NCBI RefSeq assembly: GCF_900167075.1
Contig: NZ_FUWH01000006.1
Coordinates: 62,001 to 126,000 of the forward strand
From: Sediminibacterium ginsengisoli
Lineage (GTDB): Bacteria > Bacteroidota > Bacteroidia > Chitinophagales > Chitinophagaceae
Length of the DNA stretch: 64,000 nucleotides
Reading direction: 5' to 3'
Below the pieces are notes generated by a model. The model made no database searches. It was not told where the DNA came from and saw only the letters and a program-made list of their open reading frames with translations. Both the position numbers and the translations under genes were made by a program. This document shows positions 7,516 through 16,653 of this stretch, in pieces; position 1 is the first letter of the stretch; every line of letters begins with the position of its first letter.

Positions 7516-10500
7516 TTAACCTGCCAGCCCAACATGAATTTCCAGGTCGGGATTATTCAGCAGGAAGTCTGCCATTCCTTCATTCATCCGGAATCCTTTT
7601 TCCAGTGAATAGAGGCTGATTTTCAGATTTTCCTTCGGTTCATACAAATTAAAACGAAGCGAGGTTTTGCCCGGGTTATCACGGACGTTTTTATCCATAA
7701 ATGAAACAAAATCCTCGGAAATAGCGGCAGGATGTGCACTGATCTCGATGCTGCGGGTCATATTCTCTTTTACCGTTTCCAGCAGCGACATGATATTGAT
7801 CTTGAAATCAAATTCCGTTGGTCTGCCGAAACGGGGCCTGAAGAAGCCGGTCAGCAATACATTCTGGCCCTTGTCGAGGTAATTCTGAAATTTGATATAA
7901 TCTTCACTCCACAGAACAAATTCCGTTTTACCGCTAAAGTCTTCTATCACGAAAGACCCGAAGTTCTTTCCTGTTTTGGTTACCCTGTGCTGCACATCCG
8001 TGATCAGTCCTGCCACGCGCAGGCTTTTTCCCGGATTCGGCTGCAGGTGAAGCGTCAGTTTGATCTCGTTAAAGTCATTGATAGAGGTAATACCGTAATA
8101 TTTAAGCTCGAATTTGAAATGATCCAGCGGGTGACCGCTCATGAACATCCCGGTTACATCTTTCTCATAATTGAGCAACTCTGTGAGTGTCCATGGTTCC
8201 GAATTGCTGATTTTCGGAACGGGAACATCCATGGCTGCAGAAAGGTCGCCGAAAAGCGTATTCGAACTGCCGGCCACTGTTTGCTGGGCCTGCCCGTAGG
8301 CGATGATCTTTTCAAGCCCCGTCATCCGCTCGCCATCCGGGATCCTGAAATACTGGGCTCTGTGCAGTTCGGGGAAACAGTCGAATGCACCTGAATAGGT
8401 CAGGCTTTCCAGCGATTTTTTATTGACGGTTCTCTGCAGCACACGGGTAATAAAGTCGAAAATGTTCTTGTACGCACCTGCTTTCGTTCTTTCCGCAATG
8501 ATGGTTTCCACTGCGGCTTCACCCACACCTTTCAATCCACCCAGGCCGAAACGGATCTCCCCGTTTTTGTTTACGGCGAAGCCCTGTAAAGACTCATTGA
8601 TATCCGGGCCGAGTACTTTAAGCCCCATTCGTTTACATTCTTCCATAAAGAATGTAATCTTTTCAATACTGCCCGCATGGTTAAGTACGCCGGCCATGTA
8701 TTCGCTGGGATAATGCGCTTTAAGGTATGCTGTCTGGTATGCCACAAAAGCATAGCAGGTGGAGTGTGATTTGTTGAACGCATACTGGGCAAAAGCTTCC
8801 CAGTCGGTCCAGATTTTCTCCAGTTTATCGGCCGGATGTCCTTTTGCGGAAGCTCCTTCAATAAACTGCGCTTTCATTTTATCCAGTACCGCTTTCTGTT
8901 TTTTACCCATCGCCTTACGTAAAACGTCGGCATCGCCTTTGGTAAAACCTGCCAGGCTTTGGCTGAGCAGCATTACCTGTTCCTGGTAAACCGTAATACC
9001 ATAGGTCTCGGCCAGGTATTCTTTCATGTCTTCCAGGTCATAGGTAATTTCCTCGCGCCCATGCTTACGGTCGATGAAGTTGGGGATATACGCGATAGGT
9101 CCCGGCCGGTACAGGGCGTTCATGGCAATCAGGTCATCGAATTTATCGGGCTTCAGTTCCCTGAGGTATTTCTGCATGCCCACGCTTTCAAACTGAAACG
9201 TAGCGTTGGTCTCGCCGCGCTGGTACAACTGGAATGTTTTCTCATCGTCAAGCGGTATCGTGTCGAGATCTATCGTGATCCCATGATTTTGTTTGATCAG
9301 CTCCAGCGCTGTTTTCATGATGGACAGCGTCTTTAAACCCAGGAAGTCCATCTTGATTACACCAGCATCTTCAATGATACTACCCTCGATCTGCGTTACC
9401 CAGAGATCTGAGTCTTTGGCAGTGGCTACGGGTATCAGGTCTGTCAGGTCTTTGGGAGCAATGATAATGCCCGCAGCATGGATACCGGTGTTCCTTACGG
9501 AACCTTCCAGTCTTTCCGCTTCCTTCAGCACCTGCGCCCTGATATCGTTGCCCTGGTATATTTCCCTTAATTTTTTTACATTCTCTATATCTTCCTGCTG
9601 GTAACCTTCTTTTTCTTCGAGCGATTTAGGGCCTTCTTTAGCAGTCAGCGGTGCTTTCAGCACTCTCCGAAGTTCAGTACCGGGCTTGTCCGGAACCAGT
9701 TTGGCCATCATATTACTTTCTGCCAGCGGGAGATCGAGCACACGTGCCACATCCTTGATGCTCATTTTGGCGGCCATGGTACCATAGGTAACGATCTGTG
9801 CCACCTGTGCCTTACCATATTTATCCACCACATAGTCAATCACTTTCTGACGGCCTTCGTCATCAAAATCCGTATCGATATCCGGCATACTTTTCCGGTC
9901 CGGGTTCAGGAATCGCTCGAACAGGAGATTGTATTTAATGGGGTCGATATTGGTGATCCCGATACAATAAGCTACTACGCTGCCCGCTGCGGAACCACGT
10001 CCCGGACCAACGAATACGCCGAGGTCGCGGCCGGCTTTGATAAAGTCGCTCACGATCAGGAAGTAACCTGCAAATCCCATGGTCTTGATCGTGAATAATT
10101 CGAAATCGATCCTCTCCTGTGTAGAAGGGGAGATATCGGTGTAGCGCATTTTAGCGCCTTCCATGGTAATATGTTTGAGGTATTCCCACTGGTTCAGGTT
10201 GGCATCGCCATGTATCTGGAATTCTTTCGGGATAGGGAATGCGGGCAGTAAGATATCTTTCTTCAGGTTGAGCACTTCTATCTTATCCACAATCGCATTG
10301 GTATTGTCGAGCGATTCGGGAATATCACTGAAAAGTGCGCCCATTTCTTTGGTAGACTTGAAATAGAACTGGTCGTTCGGGAATTTGAAGCGACGGTTCT
10401 TTACCTGCGCATCATCATTCACAAAATCATCAAACCCGGGAGTGGTCTGCTTTTCACCGGTATTGATACAGAGCAGGATGTCATGAGCGTTGGCGTCTGA

Positions 10501-11187
10501 CTGATCAACATAATGGCTGTCGTTGGTAGCAATAACAGGCACATTGTATTTTTTTGAGAACTTGAGCAGGGTCTGGTTGATCAGTTCCTGTTCCTTGATA
10601 TCGTGTCGCTGGATTTCGATATAAAAATCTTCCCCGAAGAGATCGAGCCACCATTTGAATTCCTGTTCCGCTTTTTCCTCGCCGTCATGCAGTATGGTTT
10701 GCGGAACATACGCACCGATGCAACAGGTGGTGGCGATGAGCCCTTCATGGTATTTTTCGATCAGTTCCTTGTCGATCCGGGGATATTTACTGTACATACC
10801 CTCGATAAATCCCAGTGAAGTCAGCTTAACCAAGTTCTGGTAACCGATCTTATTCTTCGCCAGTAATACCTGGTGATAACGTTCATCTTTGAGTTCTTTG
10901 GTAAAGGTTTTTGCATGCCTGTCTTTCACCACATAGAATTCGCATCCTACCACAGGTTTAACCACGGGCTCAACAATATCTTTACCGTTAGCATCCTTTC
11001 CAACTACTTTGGTATTTTTCCAGGCCTGGCTTACAAATTCAAAAGCGCCGAACATATTACCATGATCTGTAATAGCAAGTGCAGGCATCTGGTCTTCCGC
11101 TGCTTTTTTGTAAAGGCGGTCGATCGATGCAGCCCCGTCGAGCAGGGAATACTGGGTATGAACATGTAAATGAGAAAAAGAAGGCAT
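7516..11187 (-). CDS. dnaE: DNA polymerase III alpha subunit
   Basis: A 1223-residue replicative polymerase catalytic subunit. The N-terminal PHP domain starts SHLHVHTQYSLLDGA with its His-x-His and continues ALAITDHGNMFG. The palm carries the catalytic PDIDTDFDDEGR (about residue 434) after GPGRGSAAGS. Downstream are YRPGPIAYIPNFIDRKHG, a helix-hairpin-helix region (FGLGGLKGVGEAAVE), and an OB fold near 1020-1090 (VAGLITDVQHRVTKTGKNFG). Length and order match the DnaE1 class, not PolC. It is divergent from the NlpC/P60 gene; the shared upstream space carries a DnaA-box-like site. Confidence 0.96.
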   Translation of the reverse strand: MPSFSHLHVHTQYSLLDGAASIDRLYKKAAEDQMPALAITDHGNMFGAFEFVSQAWKNTKVVGKDANGKDIVEPVVKPVVGCEFYVVKDRHAKTFTKELKDERYHQVLLAKNKIGYQNLVKLTSLGFIEGMYSKYPRIDKELIEKYHEGLIATTCCIGAYVPQTILHDGEEKAEQEFKWWLDLFGEDFYIEIQRHDIKEQELINQTLLKFSKKYNVPVIATNDSHYVDQSDANAHDILLCINTGEKQTTPGFDDFVNDDAQVKNRRFKFPNDQFYFKSTKEMGALFSDIPESLDNTNAIVDKIEVLNLKKDILLPAFPIPKEFQIHGDANLNQWEYLKHITMEGAKMRYTDISPSTQERIDFELFTIKTMGFAGYFLIVSDFIKAGRDLGVFVGPGRGSAAGSVVAYCIGITNIDPIKYNLLFERFLNPDRKSMPDIDTDFDDEGRQKVIDYVVDKYGKAQVAQIVTYGTMAAKMSIKDVARVLDLPLAESNMMAKLVPDKPGTELRRVLKAPLTAKEGPKSLEEKEGYQQEDIENVKKLREIYQGNDIRAQVLKEAERLEGSVRNTGIHAAGIIIAPKDLTDLIPVATAKDSDLWVTQIEGSIIEDAGVIKMDFLGLKTLSIMKTALELIKQNHGITIDLDTIPLDDEKTFQLYQRGETNATFQFESVGMQKYLRELKPDKFDDLIAMNALYRPGPIAYIPNFIDRKHGREEITYDLEDMKEYLAETYGITVYQEQVMLLSQSLAGFTKGDADVLRKAMGKKQKAVLDKMKAQFIEGASAKGHPADKLEKIWTDWEAFAQYAFNKSHSTCYAFVAYQTAYLKAHYPSEYMAGVLNHAGSIEKITFFMEECKRMGLKVLGPDINESLQGFAVNKNGEIRFGLGGLKGVGEAAVETIIAERTKAGAYKNIFDFITRVLQRTVNKKSLESLTYSGAFDCFPELHRAQYFRIPDGERMTGLEKIIAYGQAQQTVAGSSNTLFGDLSAAMDVPVPKISNSEPWTLTELLNYEKDVTGMFMSGHPLDHFKFELKYYGITSINDFNEIKLTLHLQPNPGKSLRVAGLITDVQHRVTKTGKNFGSFVIEDFSGKTEFVLWSEDYIKFQNYLDKGQNVLLTGFFRPRFGRPTEFDFKINIMSLLETVKENMTRSIEISAHPAAISEDFVSFMDKNVRDNPGKTSLRFNLYEPKENLKISLYSLEKGFRMNEGMADFLLNNPDLEIHVGLAG

Positions 11188-11232
11188 AGACTACAAAGGT
11201 CGAAAATTAAAGCGATTTACAGCCTATTTCAG

Positions 11233-11241
11233 TTATCCACA
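11233..11241 (+). promoter_or_regulatory. Perfect DnaA-box sequence in the dnaE / NlpC intergenic region
   Basis: TTATCCACA is identical to the high-affinity E. coli DnaA box and lies 46 bases upstream of dnaE. It is a single site, so it does not suggest an origin; transcriptional control of dnaE by DnaA is possible, but a chance match cannot be excluded. Confidence 0.35.
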
Positions 11242-11328
11242 GGCGTAATGAAACTGAAGAGAATGTTAAAAAGTTATTCGCACAGACGAGAATAGCAGTG
11301 TAAGGTCGTTATATTGCAAATCGTAGCT

Positions 11329-12063
11329 ATGAAAGTCCGGCATTTATCTATATACTGTTTAATATTAATTGCGCTTACCAGTTGTAAATCATTGAGTAAA
11401 CTGGGAGCCAGGGATAATTCTGCGGCAAAATCAACGGCCCGTAAATCTCCGGAGAAGGTAGAATTTCTTGACCAGATCGAAGTTACACCGGGTGCTGTGG
11501 TAACAACCAAGCACAAAACGAGTACTACAAATGCCAGATCTGCAGCACAACCACCAACGACTGTGTCTGTAAACCCGAATGCTATCCTGGTATCGGGGGA
11601 TATTGAAAGAGCGAGCTGGCTGCAGTTGAAATATGCTGTGGTGATGGATGCGACTGTAGAAAAACTGACCAATATTCCACTTTTGGAAACCATTGATAAA
11701 TGGTGGGGAACGAAATATTGCATGGGCGGGTCTACGGATAACTGTATCGATTGCTCGGCATTTACACAGGTTGTGATGCGTGATGTATACAAAGCGGCAT
11801 TACCAAGAACTGCGCAGGAGCAATATGATCAGAGTGAGAAAATAAACCTGGAAGATCTGCAGGAAGGCGACCTTGTTTTTTTCCATACATCCGGGCGGAG
11901 CATTTCACATGTAGGCGTATACCTGCTGAACAATAAGTTTGTACATGCCGCAACCAGCGGAGGGGTGATGGTAAGCGATCTGAACGATACTTACTGGCAA
12001 CCCAAATACCGTGGTGCGGGACGTGTTATAAAGCAGCCGGACACTACTTCTGCCGGCAAATAA
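11329..12063 (+). CDS. NlpC/P60 family cell-wall hydrolase, lipoprotein
   Basis: A 244-residue exported protein. The N-terminus MKVRHLSIYCLILIALTSCKS has a lipobox (LTSC), so it is likely a lipoprotein anchored in the envelope. After a Ser/Thr-rich linker, the C-terminal half has the NlpC/P60 fold: catalytic Cys in NCIDCSAFTQ, His in SISHVGVYL, and the third polar residue His in FVHAATSGG. Such enzymes cut D-Glu to diamino-acid bonds in peptidoglycan stems. ATG 11329 starts the signal peptide; the frame opens five codons earlier at a TTG without a family match. It is divergent from dnaE. Confidence 0.88.
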   Translation: MKVRHLSIYCLILIALTSCKSLSKLGARDNSAAKSTARKSPEKVEFLDQIEVTPGAVVTTKHKTSTTNARSAAQPPTTVSVNPNAILVSGDIERASWLQLKYAVVMDATVEKLTNIPLLETIDKWWGTKYCMGGSTDNCIDCSAFTQVVMRDVYKAALPRTAQEQYDQSEKINLEDLQEGDLVFFHTSGRSISHVGVYLLNNKFVHAATSGGVMVSDLNDTYWQPKYRGAGRVIKQPDTTSAGK

Positions 12064-12151
12064 TTCTTCTTCTTTTACTCGTTCTTCCATACCTGAAAAC
12101 AGGTATAAATACTGTACATAAAATTCATAAGCGCAATTTAATTTGCGTGGT

Positions 12152-13021
12152 ATGAAAGGAGGAGCGGGGAATCTGTACGATCGGATATTTAAGGAAAACT
12201 TCAGCAGTCCGGGTAAGGGAATGATGCAGCGTATACTGGGTGTTCAGATGCTTGATTCTTTTACGATACCGGGCGGTCTGCATTATACGCTCGAGAAGCA
12301 TGCAGATACGTTGTTTGAAGTAAGGCCGGAGAATAACGGCCCGCCATATATCGTGCATGTTGAATGGCAATCTGTCAATGACAGGCAGATGGCCCCGAGG
12401 ATGCTTTTGTATCATTCTTTGATTTATCAGCTCAAAAAATTACCAGTAAGGGGCTATGTTATTTATGCGGGAGAGCAACGGTTATCTATGAGTGATAAAG
12501 TTGAGCATTTCCTGTTGAATTATGCATATGAGATCATCAATCTCACTGATCTGGACCCCGTCTGCTTTTTAGATTCGACTGATGCAGAGGACGTGTTGCT
12601 GGCAATTCTTGCCGGAAAAAGCAAAGGCGAGCAGAAAAGGTTGATTGTAAAACAGGTGATCCGCAGGTTAAAAGAATTATTACAGGGTGATGAAAGGGAA
12701 CTGAAAAGGCGACTTGTCCAGCTTGAGATACTGGGCGGACTAAGAAACATTCAGGAAATCATAATAAAAGAAGAGGAAAATATGATTATTACTTATGATG
12801 TAACGAAAGACATTCGTTTTAAACAGGGCAAGGCTGTTGGAATGGAAAAAGGCAAACAGCGGGGAGTAAAAGAAGGAATAAAGCAAGGGATGAAAAAAGC
12901 AAAAGAATCAATTATTAGAAAACTGCTTACTATCCAGCAGTTATCAATTGATGATGTTGCTCAAATAACAGAGATGCCGGTTTCGGTTGTTAAAGGAATT
13001 AAGGATAGTTCATTGGATTAA
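12152..13021 (+). CDS. Rpn-family PD-(D/E)XK nuclease (putative transposase-like / defence-related)
   Basis: A 289-residue protein. Residues 1-190 form the Rpn/PDDEXK nuclease core: YDRIFKENF, then Asp52 in EKHADTLFEV and Glu71-x-Gln73 in HVEWQS, the expected active-site triad. Residues about 211-289 form a separate basic module rich in G-x3-G steps (VGMEKGKQRGVKEGIKQG), ending in a helix-turn-helix-like stretch (SIDDVAQITEMPVSVVKGIK). A purine-rich RBS-like stretch (AGAAGAGGAAAA) precedes an in-frame ATG at 12782, so the last 79 residues may also be made separately. Family members promote recombination or act in phage defence in E. coli. Start ATG 12152 is preferred over a TTG at 12143. Confidence 0.85.
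   Translation: MKGGAGNLYDRIFKENFSSPGKGMMQRILGVQMLDSFTIPGGLHYTLEKHADTLFEVRPENNGPPYIVHVEWQSVNDRQMAPRMLLYHSLIYQLKKLPVRGYVIYAGEQRLSMSDKVEHFLLNYAYEIINLTDLDPVCFLDSTDAEDVLLAILAGKSKGEQKRLIVKQVIRRLKELLQGDERELKRRLVQLEILGGLRNIQEIIIKEEENMIITYDVTKDIRFKQGKAVGMEKGKQRGVKEGIKQGMKKAKESIIRKLLTIQQLSIDDVAQITEMPVSVVKGIKDSSLD
12746..13021 (+). repeat. Tandem duplication, copy A (C-terminal module of the Rpn gene)
   Basis: This block recurs without indels 294 bases downstream at 13040-13315. From the ATG at 12782 to the stop the two copies differ at two positions in 240 bases (aaa/aga and gag/gac codons); the 36 bases before it differ more. A third, diverged copy begins near 13367. Confidence 0.92.
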
Positions 13022-13064
13022 ATGATCGGATGGATTTACAATATCCAGGAAATTATAATAAAAG

Positions 13065-13070
13065 AGGAGG
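13065..13070 (+). promoter_or_regulatory. Strong Shine-Dalgarno AGGAGG deciding the start at 13076
   Basis: AGGAGG sits 5 bases before ATG 13076. The matching place in the nuclease gene (before ATG 12782) reads AGAGGA, so both copies carry a ribosome site at the module boundary. Strong Shine-Dalgarno sequences are rare in this genome's genes. Confidence 0.65.
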
Positions 13071-13075
13071 AAGAT

Positions 13076-13315
13076 ATGATTATTACTTATGATGTAACGA
13101 AAGACATTCGTTTTAAACAGGGCAAGGCTGTTGGAATGGAAAAAGGCAAACAGCGGGGAGTAAGAGAAGGAATAAAGCAAGGGATGAAAAAAGCAAAAGA
13201 ATCAATTATTAGAAAACTGCTTACTATCCAGCAGTTATCAATTGATGATGTTGCTCAAATAACAGACATGCCGGTTTCGGTTGTTAAAGGAATTAAGGAT
13301 AGTTCATTGGATTAA
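13076..13315 (+). CDS. Stand-alone Rpn C-terminal module (79 aa), duplicate
   Basis: A 79-residue protein almost identical to residues 211-289 of the upstream nuclease (two substitutions, Lys to Arg and Glu to Asp). It has the MIITYDVTKDIRFKQGKA start, the basic Gly-stepped helix and the HTH-like end. An upstream ATG at 13022 would add 18 residues, but the AGGAGG before 13076 marks the better start. It lacks the nuclease core. In E. coli, Rpn genes make a short C-terminal product from an internal start that binds and restrains the full protein; a similar partner or inhibitor role here is inference. Confidence 0.7.
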   Translation: MIITYDVTKDIRFKQGKAVGMEKGKQRGVREGIKQGMKKAKESIIRKLLTIQQLSIDDVAQITDMPVSVVKGIKDSSLD

Positions 13316-13404
13316 ATGTCTGATGGGGTAGAAATTAAAGAGCAAAGAGGCGCAATAAGTTATCTTATTAAGAAACATTCAGTAAATCATGCAAACGTGA
13401 AAAT

Positions 13405-13617
13405 ATGGCAATTATTGATATAACAAAAGACATACGCTATAAGCAAGGAATTGCAGCGGCTTTCGAAAAAGGTAAGAAGAGTGGCATAAGAGAAATTCAG
13501 GAAATGATTGTTATTAAACTGCTTGCAACACCAGGACACACACTTCCCGGCATAGCTAAAATGCTTGGAGTATCAATTTTATTTGTTGACAGAGTACGTA
13601 AGGAAATGATGGGGTAA
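13405..13617 (+). CDS. Diverged third copy of the Rpn C-terminal module (70 aa)
   Basis: A 70-residue protein. MAIIDITKDIRYKQGIAAAFEKGKKSG aligns with the start of the other two modules, and a shortened basic helix leads to an HTH-like end (TLPGIAKMLGVSILFVDRVRKEM). The DNA before its ATG (TAAGAAACATTCAGTAAATCAT) still resembles the last nuclease-domain codons of the first gene (12741 on), so this copy arose from a larger duplication that has since decayed. No strong RBS is present. It may be functional or a remnant. Confidence 0.6.
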   Translation: MAIIDITKDIRYKQGIAAAFEKGKKSGIREIQEMIVIKLLATPGHTLPGIAKMLGVSILFVDRVRKEMMG

Positions 13618-13634
13618 AGATCTTACCGAAATCT

Positions 13635-13663
13635 AGCATGTTTTTTTTCAAAAAAAACATGCT
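13635..13663 (+). other. Perfect 14-bp inverted repeat with 1-base centre
   Basis: AGCATG plus eight T is followed by C and then eight A plus CATGCT. It could form a hairpin at the end of the Rpn module array. The stem ends without a T tail on the plus strand, so it is at best an atypical terminator. Confidence 0.5.
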
Positions 13664-13677
13664 TCTCTGCTCCGAAT

Positions 13678-13706
13678 AAAAAAGCAGGCCTGTTTAAACA
13701 GGCCTG
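13678..13706 (-). terminator. Terminator for the aspartate aminotransferase gene
   Basis: GCAGGCCTG / CAGGCCTGC with a TTTAAA centre is a perfect palindrome (13683-13706). On the minus strand it is followed by a T run (plus-strand AAAAA at 13678-13682). It lies 35 bases after the aminotransferase stop. Confidence 0.88.
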
Positions 13707-13741
13707 CCGTAGAACTAAAAAGATAAAAATGATTGACCGGG

Positions 13742-14932
13742 TTATTTCAACTTAGCAAGAGCTTCTTTAATCCTTGCCCATGCTTTTTCAATATTCTGCA
13801 TGCTGTTGGCAAAAGAGAACCTGACACAATTGGGTTCGCCGAATGCATCACCCATTACGGAAGACACATGCGCAGTATTCAGCAGGTACATACTGAAATC
13901 GGCAGCATTGTTTACCGTTGTGGTGCCATCTGATTTCCCGTAATATGCACTTACATCGGGGAATACATAAAAGGCACCTTCAGGAGCAAAACATTTAAAA
14001 CCGGGAATATCATTGATCAGCTCAAGTGTCTTTGTCCTTCTGCGGGTAAATTCTTCTGTCATTTCCTCAGAAGGCTTAAGATCGCCGGTAAGTGCGGCAA
14101 CAGCTGCTTTTTGAGTAATAGAGGAGGTACCGCTGGTAAATTGGCCCTGTAATTTTTCACAGGCTTTGGCAATTGCAACGCTGGTTGCAACATAACCGAG
14201 GCGCCAGCCTGTCATGGCAAATCCTTTACTTAAACCATTGATCAGTACAATCCTGTCTTTCAGGTCTTCAAACTGCGCAATGCTTTCGTGGGTTCCGACA
14301 AAATTGATGTATTCATAGATTTCATCGGATAAGATCACCACGTCTGGATATTTGCGGAATACTTCCGCCAACGCAGCAAGCTCTGCTTTGCTGTAAACGG
14401 CTCCTGAAGGATTGCAGGGCGATGAGAACATGAAAACTTTTGTCTTTGGAGTAATGGCTGCTTCCACTTCTGCGGCAGTAGCTTTAAAACCATTTTCTAC
14501 GGTTGTCCTGATTTCAACAACTTTACCGCGGGCGATTTTCACCAGTTCGGAATAAGTGACCCAGTAAGGAGTAGGAATGATTACTTCATCACCTTCGTCT
14601 ACAAGTGCCAGGATAGCGTTTGCAAGACTTTGCTTGGCCCCTGTTGAAGTAACGATCTGCTCAGGTTTATAATCGAGGTTATTGTCGCGCTTTAGTTTAG
14701 TACAAACCGCTTCTCTCAGGTCTGCGAAACCTGCTACCGGTGTATAGTGGCTCCAGTTGTCATTAATAGCTTTGATCGCGGCATCCTTAATATGCTGGGG
14801 CGTATCAAAATCAGGTTCGCCAAGGCTCAGATCGATCACGTCGATGCCATTTGCTCTTAATTCGCGGCCGAGTTTGGCCATTTTCAGTGTTTCCGGTTCA
14901 TTAAACCTGTCTAAGAGAGAAGAAAGTTGCAT
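13742..14932 (-). CDS. Aspartate aminotransferase, class I PLP enzyme
   Basis: A 396-residue cytoplasmic aminotransferase that interconverts aspartate and oxaloacetate with 2-oxoglutarate and glutamate. SLGEPDFDTPQHI and HYTPVAGFADLREAV are the N-terminal class I signatures of the AspB/Ib subgroup. SSPCNPSGAVYS, ILSDEIYEYI and the PLP lysine in NGLSKGFAMTGWRLGY are present, as is the substrate-binding Arg in CVRFSFA near the end. ATG 14932 (MQLSSLLDRF) is chosen because homologs begin there; the frame is open further upstream without similarity. It is divergent from sdaA, about 140 bases apart. Confidence 0.92.
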   Translation of the reverse strand: MQLSSLLDRFNEPETLKMAKLGRELRANGIDVIDLSLGEPDFDTPQHIKDAAIKAINDNWSHYTPVAGFADLREAVCTKLKRDNNLDYKPEQIVTSTGAKQSLANAILALVDEGDEVIIPTPYWVTYSELVKIARGKVVEIRTTVENGFKATAAEVEAAITPKTKVFMFSSPCNPSGAVYSKAELAALAEVFRKYPDVVILSDEIYEYINFVGTHESIAQFEDLKDRIVLINGLSKGFAMTGWRLGYVATSVAIAKACEKLQGQFTSGTSSITQKAAVAALTGDLKPSEEMTEEFTRRRTKTLELINDIPGFKCFAPEGAFYVFPDVSAYYGKSDGTTTVNNAADFSMYLLNTAHVSSVMGDAFGEPNCVRFSFANSMQNIEKAWARIKEALAKLK

Positions 14933-15073
14933 AGTTCTAACATTGTGAAATTGGTTCTGGTAAGATTTTGCGCACGTAAGTTCGGTAAAACAAACCAAAC
15001 GATTGTAAGTTTTAAAAGGATCTTAGCGATATTGTGAGCCGGTAACTGTTAATTTTACAGACGAATTATTACT

Positions 15074-16501
15074 ATGCCACACGAATCGATCTCGGTTTTT
15101 GATATGTTTAAGATAGGTGTCGGTCCTTCCAGTTCCCACACATTGGGTCCCTGGCGGGCTGCGCTTCGTTGCGTCGCTTCAATAAAAGAAAAAGCAAAAC
15201 TGGAAAATGTTGCTTCCGTAACCGTGCTTTTATATGGCTCCTTAGCCAAAACAGGTAAAGGACATGGCACAGACATCGCAGTGCTGCTCGGGCTTTGCGG
15301 CGAAGACCCGGTAACAATTGATGTGAACAGTATTACGCCGCAGATCAATAAGATCCATGCTGAAAAAGCATTACTACTGGGGGGTGAATGCCTGCTGTCT
15401 TTTGATCCTGCGGAAAAACTCATGTTCCTGTACAATGAAACTTTGCCTTATCATCCCAACGGTATGTCTTTCCTCATACAATTGAAGGATGGCGAAGGCT
15501 GGAGCGAAACGTATTATTCCATCGGAGGTGGCTTTGTTGTTAAGGAAGGAGAGGATGAACGTGCCAGAAACAGTATCGAATTGCCGTTCCCGATCAATAC
15601 AGCTGATGAATTGCTGCATTGGTGCATGAAAACGGGGCTCTCCATTAACGAGGTGGTAATGGAGAATGAACAGGCCTGGCGCCCGGAGAAAGAAACAAAA
15701 GAAGGTGTACTTAAGATCTGGAATACCATGAAAGACTGTACTTTTCGCGGTTGTCATGCCCAGGGAGAACTTCCGGGTGGGTTACAGGTTCGGCGCAGGG
15801 CTTTTGATCTGAATAAACGCCTGGTTAAACAGCAGCCATATAACGATTACAAAAGCTGGATCGATGCCATCCGCAATGGTGGCCATGATTTCAAATATAT
15901 ACTGGATTGGGTGAGCTGTTTTGCACTGGCAGTTAACGAAGAAAACGCGTCTTTTGGCCGCGTGGTTACCGCGCCTACCAACGGGGCCGCAGGTGTTATT
16001 CCTGCAGTATTGCAATACTTTGTTGCATTCTGTGATGGTTATGATGAGGAAAAGATCATACGTTTCCTGCTCACAGCTTCCGAAGTGGGCAGCATCTTTA
16101 AAAAAGGTGCAACCATTTCCGCCGCAATGGGCGGCTGCCAGGCTGAAATCGGCGTGTCTTCTGCCATGGCCGCCGCCGCCCTTACCGAATCGCTAGGTGG
16201 TACGCAAAGGCAGGCTTTGATGGCTGCCGAGATCGCTATGGAGCACCATCTCGGCCTTACCTGCGATCCGATCGGCGGACTGGTGCAGGTGCCTTGTATA
16301 GAACGCAATACCATGGGCGCGATCAAAGCCATCACAGCCTCCCAGCTTGCATTGCAGGGCTCGCCGGATTATGCAAAAGTGAGTCTTGACAAAGTGATCC
16401 GGACCATGTGGGATACTGCCCTCGATATGAACAGCAAATACAAAGAAACATCTGATGGCGGCCTTGCGATTCATATACCGCTTAGTCTGCCGGAATGCTA
16501 A
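15074..16501 (+). CDS. sdaA: L-serine ammonia-lyase (iron-sulfur L-serine dehydratase), single chain
   Basis: A 475-residue enzyme that deaminates L-serine to pyruvate with a [4Fe-4S] cluster. [21 protein letters not shown] is the beta-domain signature. The alpha domain carries [17 protein letters not shown] and the cysteines [31 protein letters not shown], the cluster ligands. Alpha and beta domains are fused in one chain, as in E. coli SdaA. Length fits. It is divergent from the aminotransferase; both feed amino-acid carbon into central metabolism. Confidence 0.94.
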   Translation: MPHESISVFDMFKIGVGPSSSHTLGPWRAALRCVASIKEKAKLENVASVTVLLYGSLAKTGKGHGTDIAVLLGLCGEDPVTIDVNSITPQINKIHAEKALLLGGECLLSFDPAEKLMFLYNETLPYHPNGMSFLIQLKDGEGWSETYYSIGGGFVVKEGEDERARNSIELPFPINTADELLHWCMKTGLSINEVVMENEQAWRPEKETKEGVLKIWNTMKDCTFRGCHAQGELPGGLQVRRRAFDLNKRLVKQQPYNDYKSWIDAIRNGGHDFKYILDWVSCFALAVNEENASFGRVVTAPTNGAAGVIPAVLQYFVAFCDGYDEEKIIRFLLTASEVGSIFKKGATISAAMGGCQAEIGVSSAMAAAALTESLGGTQRQALMAAEIAMEHHLGLTCDPIGGLVQVPCIERNTMGAIKAITASQLALQGSPDYAKVSLDKVIRTMWDTALDMNSKYKETSDGGLAIHIPLSLPEC

Positions 16502-16653
16502 ATATGGCTGGTTGAGATTAGAATACGATAAGAGTCTTATGCGCCGGGCGGACTCTGCCGTTGCTTTTATCCATTCATCAAATTAATGCAGAGACAGAAA
16601 TTATTATCTGTATTGTTAGTTATCTTCGGAGCGCTACCAAATGCACTAATAAC

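Larger units (their letters stand above)
13040..13315 (+). repeat. Tandem duplication, copy B
   Basis: Second copy of the block at 12746-13021, separated from it by 18 bases. It has no nuclease domain upstream, so it encodes the C-terminal module alone. Confidence 0.92.

Noticed and set aside
12152-13617. Insertion sequence / transposase
   Set aside because: The Rpn family is sometimes labelled putative transposase, but no terminal inverted repeats or target-site duplication are seen, and the motifs are those of a PDDEXK nuclease.
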